Shown: positions 48,697-58,990 of the stretch, in pieces
Position numbering within the stretch: the stretch's first letter is position 1
Layout: each line of letters begins with the position of its first letter
Assembly: GCA_013360185.1 (NCBI GenBank)
Contig: JABWCO010000003.1
Location: 1 to 59,218 of the forward strand
Reading direction: 5' to 3'
From: Bdellovibrio sp.
Lineage (GTDB): Bacteria > Bdellovibrionota > Bdellovibrionia > Bdellovibrionales > Bdellovibrionaceae
Length of the DNA stretch: 59,218 nt
Made by a program: the position numbers and the translations under genes
Notes under the pieces: model-generated
Seen by the model: only the letters and a program-made list of their open reading frames with translations
Told to the model about the DNA's origin: nothing
The model's database searches: none

Positions 48697-51600
48697 AAAA
48701 TACCGTTTTGCGCGCCGGAGCTGGTGCCGGTAAAACCACGACGTTGACTGAAACCTTCTTAAAGTTTGCCAGTGACTTTAAGAAAGCCCAGGGGAAATTC
48801 CCACGTATTGTGGTTACGACCTTTACGCGCAAAGCGACTCAAGAGCTGAAAGAGCGTCTGTTAGCCGAGGCCTTAAAGGGAGGGCGTGAAGATCTTTTTC
48901 AGTATGTCAGCTCTAAGTCCCAAGTGCAGATTTCAACAATCCATGGCGTTTTAAGTTTGTTTTTGTCGCGCTATGGGGCTGCGGTTGGTTTAACCCCTGA
49001 TTATAAAATCATGAGCGAAATCGAAATTCGTAAAGGGGCGCGTAAAATTATGCGCAAATACCTTTTAGAAAATCCTTCGTTGCAAGAGCTTTTAGAGGAA
49101 TACGACTTTGCAGTTTTGGAAGGCGCTTTGTTGAAGTACTTTTCAGAAAGTATTGTTTTTCCTGAAATGACCTTTATGCCCCTTTTGGACTTTGAAGCAG
49201 AGACTGCCAAAAAAGTTCGTGATATCGGCAGCAAAATCCGACGGATATCTTTGGAAATTCAACAAGAAACCAGCAATGACAAGTGGCAAGAGTATGCGGC
49301 CAGCCTTGCGGGATTTTCCTGGGCTGTCGCAGATCAAGACTGGGCCGGTTTCTTTGCGCGATTAGAAAACTTTTGGGAGTTTTCGACCAAGCCTGTCTTC
49401 AGAAAAGCTTCTGCGCCGTTTTCTTTAAGTCTTAACGATGAGCTGGAAGAAGTTCGTGATGCCATTGATAACTTGTTGGCGGAACCGCGCTATCGTCCTG
49501 AATTCTGGCAGAAGCATCAAAAGAATTGTGAGCTGTTTGCAACTCTGGCCAAAAGTTTCTGCCAAGATTTTTTAGTGAGTAAATTAGAAAATGGCCTGTT
49601 GTCGATGAGTGATCTAGAAACCCTCTCTATCAAGATCACGAAAGAACATCCAGCGGCAGCGCAAAAGTTTTCCCAAGAGTGGGATTTCTGGATGGTCGAT
49701 GAATATCAGGATACCAGCCCTGTGCAGGTGGAACTGTTGCGTCACTTGATTGGCGAAAAGCCAGCTTTTGTGGTCGGAGATCCGCAGCAAAGTATTTATC
49801 TTTTTCGTGGTGCTCGTTCCGAGGTGTTTCAAGAAAAAGTCAAAGAAGTGCAAGCTCAAGACGGGGATGTCCAGGTTAAGCTGGTGAACTATCGTTCGTC
49901 GCCGGAAGTCTTGGCTTTTTTTAATCACTACTTTACAAAACTTAGCGACAAATTTGCCGCGATGGCCCCAGCGCCGAATAAAGAACGCAAAGGTCCTGCA
50001 GATCCTGTAGTCCATGTACTTTTATGTGAACAAGGAGCCCCAGATGAGGGGGATGCAGAAGTTTTATCAACCGTTGCCCGGATTCAAGAACTTTTGCAAA
50101 GCCAAGTCAGTCCAGAGCAGATTTGTGTCCTTGGCAGAACTCACAAAACCTTAGAAGACATTGCTAAAGTGGCCCAAGAATTTGGTGTGCCGTTGCAGTT
50201 GCACAGTGGCAGTGGCTTTTACGAAAGACGGGAAGTTTTAGATGCCCTGTCTTTGCTGAAGTTTCTGTTAAATCCCCATGACAACGCAAATTTTGTCGCG
50301 TTATTGCGATCGCCGTGGCTAATGCTGCCTGATAGCACTATCGCAACTTATGCGCACAGTTTTCGTCATTCTTTTTGGAAAGAGGCACAAAAAAATCTTG
50401 AGCAAACAGATGAGACTCATCCATTAAGAATTCTTAAAAGCCTGATTGTGCAGACCGAAGTGATGGGCTTAGCATGGGTTTTTAAAAAGGCCCTGATTGA
50501 TTTAGGTTTTATAGACTATTCGGCACGCATCGATGCGACCGGGCGCCGCGAAGCAAATTTATGGAAAGTTGTGGCGCTGCTGGCACAAGAGGAGCGTCGT
50601 CCTGGATTTAACTTTTTAGATTTTTTAGATGCCAGCTTGGAAACCCTTTCAGCAGAGGAAGCGGGGTCTGACGCGGATGCCACGCCGGTTATCGAACCGA
50701 AGCGGGTGAATTTTATGACGGTGCATGCCTCAAAAGGTTTGCAGTTTGAGCACGTTATATTGCCCGGCATGGGACAAGATCCGCGCAGCAGTCACGCGCC
50801 GATCTTAAGTGTGCGAGAAAGTGATGGTCGCTGGTCGTTAAAGGTTCGAAACGAAGAAACCCAAGCGATGGCGGGCAGTATTTTGGCGGAGCAAATCACC
50901 GAAGAGCTGCGTCAACGGGAAGCGGAAGAATTCAATCGAGTTCTTTATGTGGCCTTAACCAGAGCGAAGTCTGGCGTGACCCTGATATGGGACAAAAAGA
51001 TCGGTAAAAAGTCCTGGGCGGCGCAGTCCCCATTGAACCTGGAAGAGGGTTTGCACGAGGAAGCTGACTTTTCATACCTAGTACGCAATGAAAATTTACG
51101 ACCTTTTAAAATGTCTGAACAAGACCTGGAACAAAAGGCCGTGCGTGCTCCGTGGAAGACCATGGCCCCAGCTGAGCGCCGCAAGTACATCTCTGTGACA
51201 GAGTTGGTGGCCCCGGAAGCCGTTGGCGGCGGAGCCAGTCGCAGCGATGCAATCGCTTTGGCGTCGGGATTGGCCAGAGCGCAGCAGGGGACGAATGCTC
51301 ATCGAATTTTTGAATCTTTAAAGTATGCGGCCTCGGAAGACCTGCTTAAGAATTCTGATGAAGAATTTCAGAAGCCGATTGCCTTTTTAACTCGGACGGC
51401 AGAGCTGCCGTTGATGCAAATCATTGAAAAAGGTCATGCTGAATGGGGTTTTGCTCTGACCTACCAGGATTCCCTGATGCAGGGACAGATTGACCTGTGG
51501 GGTGTCGTCGACGAAACGGCGTGGGTCGTAGATTACAAGACTGGATCTCAGAAGTATTCGCAAGTGGCCTTTAAGCAACTTGAAGCTTATGCCTGGGCGT

Positions 51601-51752
51601 TGCAACGAATGGGCTATCTTCAAGATGTGAAAACAGTGAAGCTTGCGGTGGTTTATCCGATGGATGAAGTGGTCAAGGTTGAAACTGTCCGCGACTTGGC
51701 CGAGATGAAGATGAAAATGGAAAAGCGCTTGCAAGAGTTTTTACTTGTCTAA
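48672..51752 (+). CDS. addA: AddA-like UvrD-family helicase/nuclease subunit
   Basis: RAGAGAGKTTTLTETFLKF, MVDEYQDTSPVQVELLRHL, GDPQQSIYLFRGAR, MTVHASKGLQFEHVILPG, WVVDYKTG. Confidence 0.92.
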   Translation: MSSTTSELKNTVLRAGAGAGKTTTLTETFLKFASDFKKAQGKFPRIVVTTFTRKATQELKERLLAEALKGGREDLFQYVSSKSQVQISTIHGVLSLFLSRYGAAVGLTPDYKIMSEIEIRKGARKIMRKYLLENPSLQELLEEYDFAVLEGALLKYFSESIVFPEMTFMPLLDFEAETAKKVRDIGSKIRRISLEIQQETSNDKWQEYAASLAGFSWAVADQDWAGFFARLENFWEFSTKPVFRKASAPFSLSLNDELEEVRDAIDNLLAEPRYRPEFWQKHQKNCELFATLAKSFCQDFLVSKLENGLLSMSDLETLSIKITKEHPAAAQKFSQEWDFWMVDEYQDTSPVQVELLRHLIGEKPAFVVGDPQQSIYLFRGARSEVFQEKVKEVQAQDGDVQVKLVNYRSSPEVLAFFNHYFTKLSDKFAAMAPAPNKERKGPADPVVHVLLCEQGAPDEGDAEVLSTVARIQELLQSQVSPEQICVLGRTHKTLEDIAKVAQEFGVPLQLHSGSGFYERREVLDALSLLKFLLNPHDNANFVALLRSPWLMLPDSTIATYAHSFRHSFWKEAQKNLEQTDETHPLRILKSLIVQTEVMGLAWVFKKALIDLGFIDYSARIDATGRREANLWKVVALLAQEERRPGFNFLDFLDASLETLSAEEAGSDADATPVIEPKRVNFMTVHASKGLQFEHVILPGMGQDPRSSHAPILSVRESDGRWSLKVRNEETQAMAGSILAEQITEELRQREAEEFNRVLYVALTRAKSGVTLIWDKKIGKKSWAAQSPLNLEEGLHEEADFSYLVRNENLRPFKMSEQDLEQKAVRAPWKTMAPAERRKYISVTELVAPEAVGGGASRSDAIALASGLARAQQGTNAHRIFESLKYAASEDLLKNSDEEFQKPIAFLTRTAELPLMQIIEKGHAEWGFALTYQDSLMQGQIDLWGVVDETAWVVDYKTGSQKYSQVAFKQLEAYAWALQRMGYLQDVKTVKLAVVYPMDEVVKVETVRDLAEMKMKMEKRLQEFLLV

Positions 51753-51779
51753 GGATCAGGGCTTTCCTATCCTTTTGAT

Positions 51780-52574
51780 ATGAAAAGAAAACCTTGGTCT
51801 CTTGTCGTTCTTGCGTTGCTCCACATCGTTGCGCCATTTGGTAATTTATTTTTAAATGCTTCGTTAAAAAATCGAACCCTGGCGCAGCAGTGGCACTATT
51901 GGTTTGATATTTTACCCAAACAACTTTTGTTAATCTATGTCGTGCTGCCAATTTTAGCAGGCGTGTTTATTTATATTTGCCGCCGTTGGAGTTATTGGGC
52001 TTATTTGGGTTGTATCGGCATCATCTTCCTTTCCAATGTCTATAGCTATTGGACCAGCATGAGTGCGACTTCTTTGGTTGTTTTAGTTGGTCTTGTGATC
52101 ATTGATGTTTTGGTTGTCGCGTACTTCGTGGTGCCTTCGGTGCAAAATATTTATTTTGATCCTCGCTTGCGCTGGTGGGAAGCGGCACCTCGCTATAACT
52201 TTAATGTGGCCGGAACTGTCAGTGGCCACGAAGCTTTCATTGCGATTCTTTCCCAAGGGGGAGTCTTTCTGACAACCTCGGCAAGCTTAAAAGAAGGTGA
52301 CCACGTTCAAGTGTCTTGGAACTTTGAGCAACAGTCTGTACAGATTCCTGGGGTGGTCCTGTACCGCGCTGATCGAAAAAGTAATTTAGGCTATGGGGTG
52401 CGCTTTGAGCACACGGATGAAACGCAAAAGCAAGTTCGCTTGGTTGTCGATAGTTTGCATAGAAAAAATCTAATTGTGGTTGAAAGACTGCCGGGGCCTG
52501 AAGATAGTTTCGCTGTTTGGCTGAAAAAGCTTTTTGTTAGCGGTGAAGGTTTGTTTCCAAAAGGCAGAACCTAA
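51780..52574 (+). CDS. multi-TM protein with C-terminal PilZ-like domain
   Basis: N-terminal TM helices; RYNFNVAGTVSGHEAFIAILSQGGVFLTTSASLKEGDHVQVSWNFEQ...GYGVRFEH. Confidence 0.7.
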   Translation: MKRKPWSLVVLALLHIVAPFGNLFLNASLKNRTLAQQWHYWFDILPKQLLLIYVVLPILAGVFIYICRRWSYWAYLGCIGIIFLSNVYSYWTSMSATSLVVLVGLVIIDVLVVAYFVVPSVQNIYFDPRLRWWEAAPRYNFNVAGTVSGHEAFIAILSQGGVFLTTSASLKEGDHVQVSWNFEQQSVQIPGVVLYRADRKSNLGYGVRFEHTDETQKQVRLVVDSLHRKNLIVVERLPGPEDSFAVWLKKLFVSGEGLFPKGRT

Positions 52575-52580
52575 AAAAAA

Positions 52581-52613
52581 TGTGCGGGCCCGGAGAGAGA
52601 GTGGACCCGCACA
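52581..52613 (-). terminator. Rho-independent terminator for the minus-strand metalloprotease gene
   Basis: TGTGCGGG ... CCCGCACA with eight A on the plus strand (T8 tail on minus). Confidence 0.8.
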
Positions 52614-52626
52614 CGGAGAGACTGAA

Positions 52627-55600
52627 TTACTCGAAGTATTCTGGGTTGATGATGCGCGTGTACCGTGCAAGATCTTCGATAGAATACATAAGGTCACTGT
52701 GTGTAGTGGTTAATCTGCTTGGGGATAAAATCATACCCATAAGAGCAGAACCTGGAATGACTCGGCCAGATTCTAATTTAATTCTATTTGGTTCAACAGA
52801 TTCTACCATAACCTCTTGTGCCAAGGCGAAGAAGTCAACGCTTGCTAATTGGTCGTTAGATGTTTTGATTTCATCCAACTTCGTGAAAAGCGGTTGCAAA
52901 TTATCTAACGGGTGCTGTTGAATAAGTGGCATTGCTGCACTATACAAAGCTATCGCTTGTAACAACATCCCGCGAACCATTGGAACCTGCTTATCCCAAT
53001 TTAAATTTGGATTTGCTTTAAGTTCTTCATCCGTTAAAAGAATTCTATTGGCATTTAACGTTGTTAGCGCTTTCACCAACTCTGCCGCAGCTTCATTGCC
53101 GGCTTTTTCTAGCCCTTGCAGTTCCTCACTTGTCGCGATGATTTCTGCACTTGTCTTCTTGGTAAGCTCTTTGTTCGTTTGCTTAAGTGCTGCAATCTTG
53201 CTGTTTAGTTGCATGTCGGCGCCAGCCATTTTCAGGATCAACTCTGCCAACGCGTCTTTGTTTTCTATAAGCACACCCTTGCGAGCGGCTTCTTGTACAA
53301 GAACAGTGGCACCGATCGAATTGTCTACGGCATAAAACTTAACGCCCGCATTTGACGTTGAAGCTTGGCCAATGCGCGATACAGTCGCGCGATCTTTAAC
53401 AGTCTTGCCACCTTTTAAAGTACCCACTTTAAAGAACTCAGCAAATAGATCCAAACCTGCCATACGGTATTGGTTTGTATCAACGATACCACCTAAGATC
53501 GATGTATCTAGCAAGTTACGGTTGATAGTGACTGGTCTTCCAATAGTTTGCAAATTGTGGTTTTCATCCACAAATCCCGCGGTCAAATTGCCGCTCATGA
53601 TTTCTAACAACGTCAACATGTTCATTGAGTTGGCTGGGTTGCTAACTCCTAAGTAATACTTTTCGAACTCGTTATAGCTAATCCAACCAATCTGAGAATC
53701 ATCAGTCATGGCGCGCGGATTTGCTGTTAACAAGAATTGCAATGCGAACTGTTTGTCAAAACCGATACCCAATGTATCCATGCGACCAGTCGTTACATCT
53801 GTGTACTTGTCATACACGCGACGGGCTTCAAGGATTCTGACATTTTGTACTTCTTCAACCAAAGCTCTGCCTTGGGCATCCACCATCTGTGCACCTTTAG
53901 AGTTCAATTTTGGTTTGCGAGTCACGTAAGGGACTGCCATCAAACGCTGTTGAATCTCTTCTCTGCTTGAACCAACAGAAGCCTGAGTGTCCGGAATACG
54001 CAGAACTTCATGGAAGAAGTCGTAACCCAGTTGTGAAGCCTGACGGAAGTCCTGCATCTCTTCTGCACTTAAAGCTGAACCGTAAATGTCCATTTTGAAG
54101 TAAGAGTCCAAGAAGCTGCGGATTGTACTGAATTTGCCAATCGAACCCTGAATCATTCTTACTTTTTCTGACCAGCCGAAATTCAAGCGATCTGCGGCGT
54201 GGTAACCCACTGCATAACTGCGGTGGTAGTTTTGAATTTCATTCTTAACAACTTCCGTTGCAGAGGCACCTTCGTCATACGGAGTACAGCCGGGCTCAAT
54301 TCCGACCTGACCATCGTTACATTGCCCGTACTGGCGTAAAAGGCCGACTTGTGCCAAAGCTAATTTTGGCATATTTGACCAGTTTTGCAGGCCTATAACA
54401 TTTTTTACGTCATCAAGTTTAATGAACTTCTGATTAACGATTTTAACTGTTTGTTTTCCGGTAATCTCATTGCCACCTTGTTCTTTTACAACTTCTTGCA
54501 TTTTTTGACTTAGTTCAACTAAGCCAGCATAAATCGCACGAAGAGCATGCACATCGTAAGTGCCTGGGCCTTGGTATTTCATTTCAGCCGCCGCAATATA
54601 ATCCATGATCGATGTATAGTTGCGTTTAGTCTCTTCGCCTTCGAAAGCAAAATTAGCTTTGTCAAAAGAAGCTTTATAGTTATGGATCAAACCAACGGCA
54701 TGACCGATTTCATGCAGAAGTGTTGCTTTTAATTCCGCTTTGAATGAAGTTTCAAAGTCTTGTGCCACAAACGCATCATTGTATTCAGTGCGTGCGTACT
54801 TAAAGCAAGCACCACGTTGACGTGCAGACTTTTCAAACTTTGCCGTCATCATTTGCATTTGTGCGCGTTTATTTAAAAGCTCCTTTGTTTGCGCAGACAT
54901 CCCAGGTTCTGTGCGTGCCAGCTCCTGGGCGATGATCGCCTCAAGCATAAGAGGGTCATTTTTAAAGTCACCAGATAGAGCTTCTTGCATCACACGACGA
55001 GTGAAATCTTTATTTGTTTTGATTTCAAATTCGTTGATAACACTTCTGCCTTTGGCACGTTTGTTAGACGCCAGTCCTTTGTTCGACAAAGACATCATCG
55101 CCGATGCATATTTAGATGACATACGCTGTTTCGTTACTGGTCGAGCCGAAAGTACCATTTTTTGAAGGTAGCTATGAGCTCTTTTGCTCGCTTTTTCGAT
55201 TTGTGCTGTGGCTGCAGCTGGTGTTGCCGCCGCAGGCGTGTCAGATGAAGAAGATGCTGCTGGTGCAGTGTCTTCTGTCTGTTGTTTTTGGAACTCTAGC
55301 AATGCCGCTTGTTTTGCTTCTTCCAACATTTTTTCATATTCACGGGCTTCGTTATAGTACGCCATTTGCCCACGTACGCTAGATTCTGTGTTCCCTGTGT
55401 AAACCATGACGTTATTGTGGACGATAGTTCCAGAGTTTGGATTTGGACCAGGCTGGGCAACACCCAAGAGTCCATTTTCTGTTGGAATATCAAAGAACCA
55501 CAAATAGTTTCTGTCCAAGTCACCCAAGTGACCACGATTAGAATCGTCTTCGTGCTGAAGTACGATATAGTCTCCAGACCGTTCTAAAGAAGTTCCTTTC

Positions 55601-57669
55601 AAAGCCTTGTGGAAAGCCACGTTCCATTCGGCAATAACTTCTTTTGCAGCTTCTTCGATCAAAGCGCGACGTGGAGAATTTGTTAAACCACCAATCCAGT
55701 ATTTTAGCACTTTTCCATCACGGAAATCATGGATGACCGGACGGTAGACTTCGCTGTTTTCACGGCCTGCACGAATTGTTGGGTCCGTGACTTTGTCGGC
55801 CAAAGTGAAGATCGCAAAGTTCATTGCGCCCTGAGCATCCGGAGAAATATTTGGAGCAAACTGAACGTCTTCGTTAGGATTTGTTTTCTTTTTGAAAGAA
55901 AGACGCTCTGTTACGTTGAAGTTTAATTGGTACATGGCTTTAACATAAGCACTGTTCGTTTCAACGACATTCGCACAATCAGGGCTCATGCCATAAGAAC
56001 TCTCGATCGAGAAGTTCATGATGCCATCGTTAGCTAAGCGGATATCAGGGGCTGTGACTGTCGCAGAACCTTGTGCCGTGATGCAACGGCCAATATCACT
56101 AAAATACGCTAGGGGCGAGTTGACGATAGGGAGGGTGTTTCTTGTCCAGTCGATTTCGATGTATTCGGCGTCTTCTTTTTTAGCGTCGATAAGTTTTGGC
56201 ACCTGCAAAGCAACGCCTTCCGCATTTACTTTTTCAAGTTTGAAGTACTTAACTGGAACGCTCATTAATTCTTCGCGATCCTTAGCGCCTTGGCCGATGT
56301 ATTGGATCAAGGCTTTTTGATTGCGAACGACCACGCGGTCTTTTTCTAGTTCGAATTTTACGATCGACAAGTCGCCGCTGGTGCCGGATTTTCCCACCAA
56401 CAACATATTTGAACCATCTTCAAAAGTTCTACGGAAATAGAACTCTCCAGAAAGATCAGCGACTTTGATTGTATTTAAAGGATCAATCATGCCCGTAGGA
56501 CGAGCGCGTTCCGCACGCACTTCGCGAGCGATTTCAACCAAGCCTTGTGATTGTGCTTTGGTAACTTTTCTGAATTCAATCGTATTGCTCGAATTTGCGC
56601 GCGAGTCCGCCAGGACAAGACGAGCATTTTTGTAAGTCACTGGAACTTTTGCAACTAAGCGCAAAACACAGTTTTTATCGCCACCTTCACAGCGCAAGAT
56701 TTCACCCGCCGCATGATTGGTTTTGAAAAGGCGCTTTTCATCATCGCTTAGCTTTTCAAAGCTCGTGACTTCGTAAACTTTTAAATCATCAGAATCAAGC
56801 TTCGTTAATACTTTTGCATCATCAGCGATGAATTTCATATTAATGCTATAGCGTGATTGCAATTCGCCAGCGGTTTGGGTTTTGTTATCCAATGAGTCTG
56901 TGGTGAAAAGTTGTTCTAAGTCGTTCTTTTGGTCCACGGAACCAATTTCTCTGCGACCATCAGATGTCATGCTGATTCTGATGTGCGTTGCTTGAGAAAA
57001 TTCAGTTTCACGCAAAGTCAGCGTCGAAGTGCTTTCACGCAATTCGTTTTTAGTTCTTTCTAAGATACCTTTTTGCTGAATTTCGTATTTGAACAACGGA
57101 ACTAGAACATTTACAGAAGCATTTTTTACTAGTGAAGAAGAGCGTTCTTTTTGGGCAACGGCAATCTTATCTGCAAGAGCTTTGCGAGCAGCTGCAGTGG
57201 AAGCCTTTTGCATATCAATGGCTAATTGCACTTCGCCGGGAGAAACGGCAAGTTGCTTTTCAAGCTTGGTCAGGGAGTTTAGATCATTAGTTTGTTTGTA
57301 AGCCGTCACGAATTTCGCGTCGACGCCGAAAACGATTTTAAATTTCTCAGCTTGTTGCCCAGAAACCTCTAAGTTTTCAAACATAAAGCGCAAGCGCTCT
57401 GGAACTGAAGAGTCGGCAGGATCAATTGCGACAAGACCTTTTTCCGCAACGGCCATATTCGATTGGCTTTGAGCTTTTTCTTGCGAGTTGACTTTACCGG
57501 CAGCTTGAAACCCTTTGCTTGTAGGTGTCTCAAACTCGCTGATAGCAAAGATGCTCAATGCTTCAGTGTCTGGTAAAGCAGCGTCGCGTGTCTTTGTACA
57601 ACCCGACACAAAAAGTGTGGTTGCAAGCAAAGCCGATAAAGCCTTTACGTATTGGTTATTGTCAGCCAT
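52627..57669 (-). CDS. very large metzincin-like zinc metalloprotease lipoprotein (~1680 aa)
   Basis: MADNNQYVKALSALLATTLFVSGCTK lipobox; HEIGHAVGLIHN (54679-54714) followed by YTSIMDYI Met-turn. Confidence 0.85.
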   Translation of the reverse strand: MADNNQYVKALSALLATTLFVSGCTKTRDAALPDTEALSIFAISEFETPTSKGFQAAGKVNSQEKAQSQSNMAVAEKGLVAIDPADSSVPERLRFMFENLEVSGQQAEKFKIVFGVDAKFVTAYKQTNDLNSLTKLEKQLAVSPGEVQLAIDMQKASTAAARKALADKIAVAQKERSSSLVKNASVNVLVPLFKYEIQQKGILERTKNELRESTSTLTLRETEFSQATHIRISMTSDGRREIGSVDQKNDLEQLFTTDSLDNKTQTAGELQSRYSINMKFIADDAKVLTKLDSDDLKVYEVTSFEKLSDDEKRLFKTNHAAGEILRCEGGDKNCVLRLVAKVPVTYKNARLVLADSRANSSNTIEFRKVTKAQSQGLVEIAREVRAERARPTGMIDPLNTIKVADLSGEFYFRRTFEDGSNMLLVGKSGTSGDLSIVKFELEKDRVVVRNQKALIQYIGQGAKDREELMSVPVKYFKLEKVNAEGVALQVPKLIDAKKEDAEYIEIDWTRNTLPIVNSPLAYFSDIGRCITAQGSATVTAPDIRLANDGIMNFSIESSYGMSPDCANVVETNSAYVKAMYQLNFNVTERLSFKKKTNPNEDVQFAPNISPDAQGAMNFAIFTLADKVTDPTIRAGRENSEVYRPVIHDFRDGKVLKYWIGGLTNSPRRALIEEAAKEVIAEWNVAFHKALKGTSLERSGDYIVLQHEDDSNRGHLGDLDRNYLWFFDIPTENGLLGVAQPGPNPNSGTIVHNNVMVYTGNTESSVRGQMAYYNEAREYEKMLEEAKQAALLEFQKQQTEDTAPAASSSSDTPAAATPAAATAQIEKASKRAHSYLQKMVLSARPVTKQRMSSKYASAMMSLSNKGLASNKRAKGRSVINEFEIKTNKDFTRRVMQEALSGDFKNDPLMLEAIIAQELARTEPGMSAQTKELLNKRAQMQMMTAKFEKSARQRGACFKYARTEYNDAFVAQDFETSFKAELKATLLHEIGHAVGLIHNYKASFDKANFAFEGEETKRNYTSIMDYIAAAEMKYQGPGTYDVHALRAIYAGLVELSQKMQEVVKEQGGNEITGKQTVKIVNQKFIKLDDVKNVIGLQNWSNMPKLALAQVGLLRQYGQCNDGQVGIEPGCTPYDEGASATEVVKNEIQNYHRSYAVGYHAADRLNFGWSEKVRMIQGSIGKFSTIRSFLDSYFKMDIYGSALSAEEMQDFRQASQLGYDFFHEVLRIPDTQASVGSSREEIQQRLMAVPYVTRKPKLNSKGAQMVDAQGRALVEEVQNVRILEARRVYDKYTDVTTGRMDTLGIGFDKQFALQFLLTANPRAMTDDSQIGWISYNEFEKYYLGVSNPANSMNMLTLLEIMSGNLTAGFVDENHNLQTIGRPVTINRNLLDTSILGGIVDTNQYRMAGLDLFAEFFKVGTLKGGKTVKDRATVSRIGQASTSNAGVKFYAVDNSIGATVLVQEAARKGVLIENKDALAELILKMAGADMQLNSKIAALKQTNKELTKKTSAEIIATSEELQGLEKAGNEAAAELVKALTTLNANRILLTDEELKANPNLNWDKQVPMVRGMLLQAIALYSAAMPLIQQHPLDNLQPLFTKLDEIKTSNDQLASVDFFALAQEVMVESVEPNRIKLESGRVIPGSALMGMILSPSRLTTTHSDLMYSIEDLARYTRIINPEYFE

Positions 57670-57739
57670 CGTTCTCTCCGTTCGATATTTGTCACCATCC
57701 AAGGCCCACATCGAATATATGGGTTCTTAGGCAATGACT

Positions 57740-57847
57740 CTCTCCTATTGGTAATAAATGCACTGACAGTGCCACGCCTGGGCATTCTCCGCGGGGGCTG
57801 TGTTGGATTACACCGCAAAAAGGCGTTTAAACTTTAAACAGGGGACA
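57740..57847 (-). promoter_or_regulatory. shared leader/promoter module, copy A (upstream of metzincin lipoprotein gene)
   Basis: Position-matched blocks CTCTCCTA / TGCA / GAC / GTGCCAC (57740-57775) and TAAACT-N4-ACAGGGGACA (57828-57847), plus strand. Confidence 0.5.
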
Positions 57848-57967
57848 AATAGGGGAGGTCGAAAAAAGACTCGCGATTTTAATGATAAAAAACACGAGAC
57901 CTCGTGGAATCTTGCCAACTTAACTTGGGTGAAGTGAAGATGAAAAGATGAAGCCATGGAGGGTTTT

Positions 57968-58090
57968 ATGCGGGAGTTTATTATCTTTTGTTGTCTGCTT
58001 TTAGCGACTCAATACGCCAGGGCTTTGTCTCAAGATGAGACAGGTAATTTCATGGAGCATCCGCGGGAATTTTCTGAGCGAAATTTTTAA
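57968..58090 (+). CDS. 40-aa secreted mini-protein
   Basis: GGAGGGTTTT-ATG; MREFIIFCCLLLATQYARALSQDETGNFMEHPREFSERNF*. Below the ORF-track length cutoff. Confidence 0.5.
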   Translation: MREFIIFCCLLLATQYARALSQDETGNFMEHPREFSERNF

Positions 58091-58097
58091 CAAAAAA

Positions 58098-58116
58098 GGG
58101 ACCCTTGCTAGGTCCC
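58098..58116 (-). terminator. Rho-independent terminator on minus strand
   Basis: GGGACC-CTTGCTA-GGTCCC with A6 upstream on plus (T6 on minus). Confidence 0.7.
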
Positions 58117-58126
58117 CATAAGATTC

Positions 58127-58984
58127 TTAAAATAGCACCGTCACAGAGCCATAAAACATCGAAGTGTTTTCATCGTATATTTGCGTGGAATAGTCAGAGC
58201 CGTTAGGTCTAAGCGTCGCGCCCGAGTTGGTGTGCCCCAGTCCGAAGGCAAAGGTCGAGTTAAGTTGATAGCCGACCTCTTGGGTTGTCTCAAAGGCATC
58301 GCGCATGCCGCCTTGGTAAGTCCAGGCATTTTTGTGCACGAATTCGCTTGATAGCGTAATGCCGGATGTGAATTCATATTCAACAGAAAGCATTTGTGAA
58401 GACGAGTATTGATTATTCACTCTGCCGTCAAGGGCTGTTTCATAAGTATGAATATTGCGGCCCAAGCTTAAGGAGCCCTTTACTGCCAGTCCCGGAATGA
58501 GACGAGCAGGGTTGATAGCTACGTTAACCCCAGTCGAAACCGCAGAAATAAGGCTTTGGCGCTTTGCCGAATCCTTTGAAGTCGGTGCGGTGGCGCCCAC
58601 ACGATAACCGACAAGAAATGTTTTGCCGAATTCTACTGAGCGTCTGTTTAAGCTTAAAGACGTGTCTGAAAAATCATCCGATTCGGGATACTTCAGATCT
58701 TGGGAATAGCCAGCTTGTCCCATGAGAGTGAAATTGTCGCTTGCTTTGTAAATTGCCCGGCCCATATAGTCCATACCATCATTGCGCGAGCCATCTTTAA
58801 AATCATTCACACTGGTCGAGCGGCTGACGTTAACAAAACCGCTCCAGCGGCTGGTTTCTTTTTTCGGTGCTTGAATATTTAGCGACGAGGTAATGGCTGA
58901 ATTATTATTGTTATTAGCAAACGCCATCGAAGCCATTAAGGCCACGGCAATAACTCCAGCTAAAGGACGCATCGCTAAAAACAT
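58127..58984 (-). CDS. outer-membrane beta-barrel protein
   Basis: Signal peptide ...LMASMAFANNNNN; alternating strands; terminal MFYGSVTVLF; AGGAGAG Shine-Dalgarno. Confidence 0.7.
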   Translation of the reverse strand: MFLAMRPLAGVIAVALMASMAFANNNNNSAITSSLNIQAPKKETSRWSGFVNVSRSTSVNDFKDGSRNDGMDYMGRAIYKASDNFTLMGQAGYSQDLKYPESDDFSDTSLSLNRRSVEFGKTFLVGYRVGATAPTSKDSAKRQSLISAVSTGVNVAINPARLIPGLAVKGSLSLGRNIHTYETALDGRVNNQYSSSQMLSVEYEFTSGITLSSEFVHKNAWTYQGGMRDAFETTQEVGYQLNSTFAFGLGHTNSGATLRPNGSDYSTQIYDENTSMFYGSVTVLF

Positions 58985-58990
58985 AGGTCA

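Noticed and set aside
45973-51752. addB/addA as a possible novel defence system
   Set aside because: Motifs fit ordinary AddAB recombination helicase-nuclease; no accessory defence genes adjacent.
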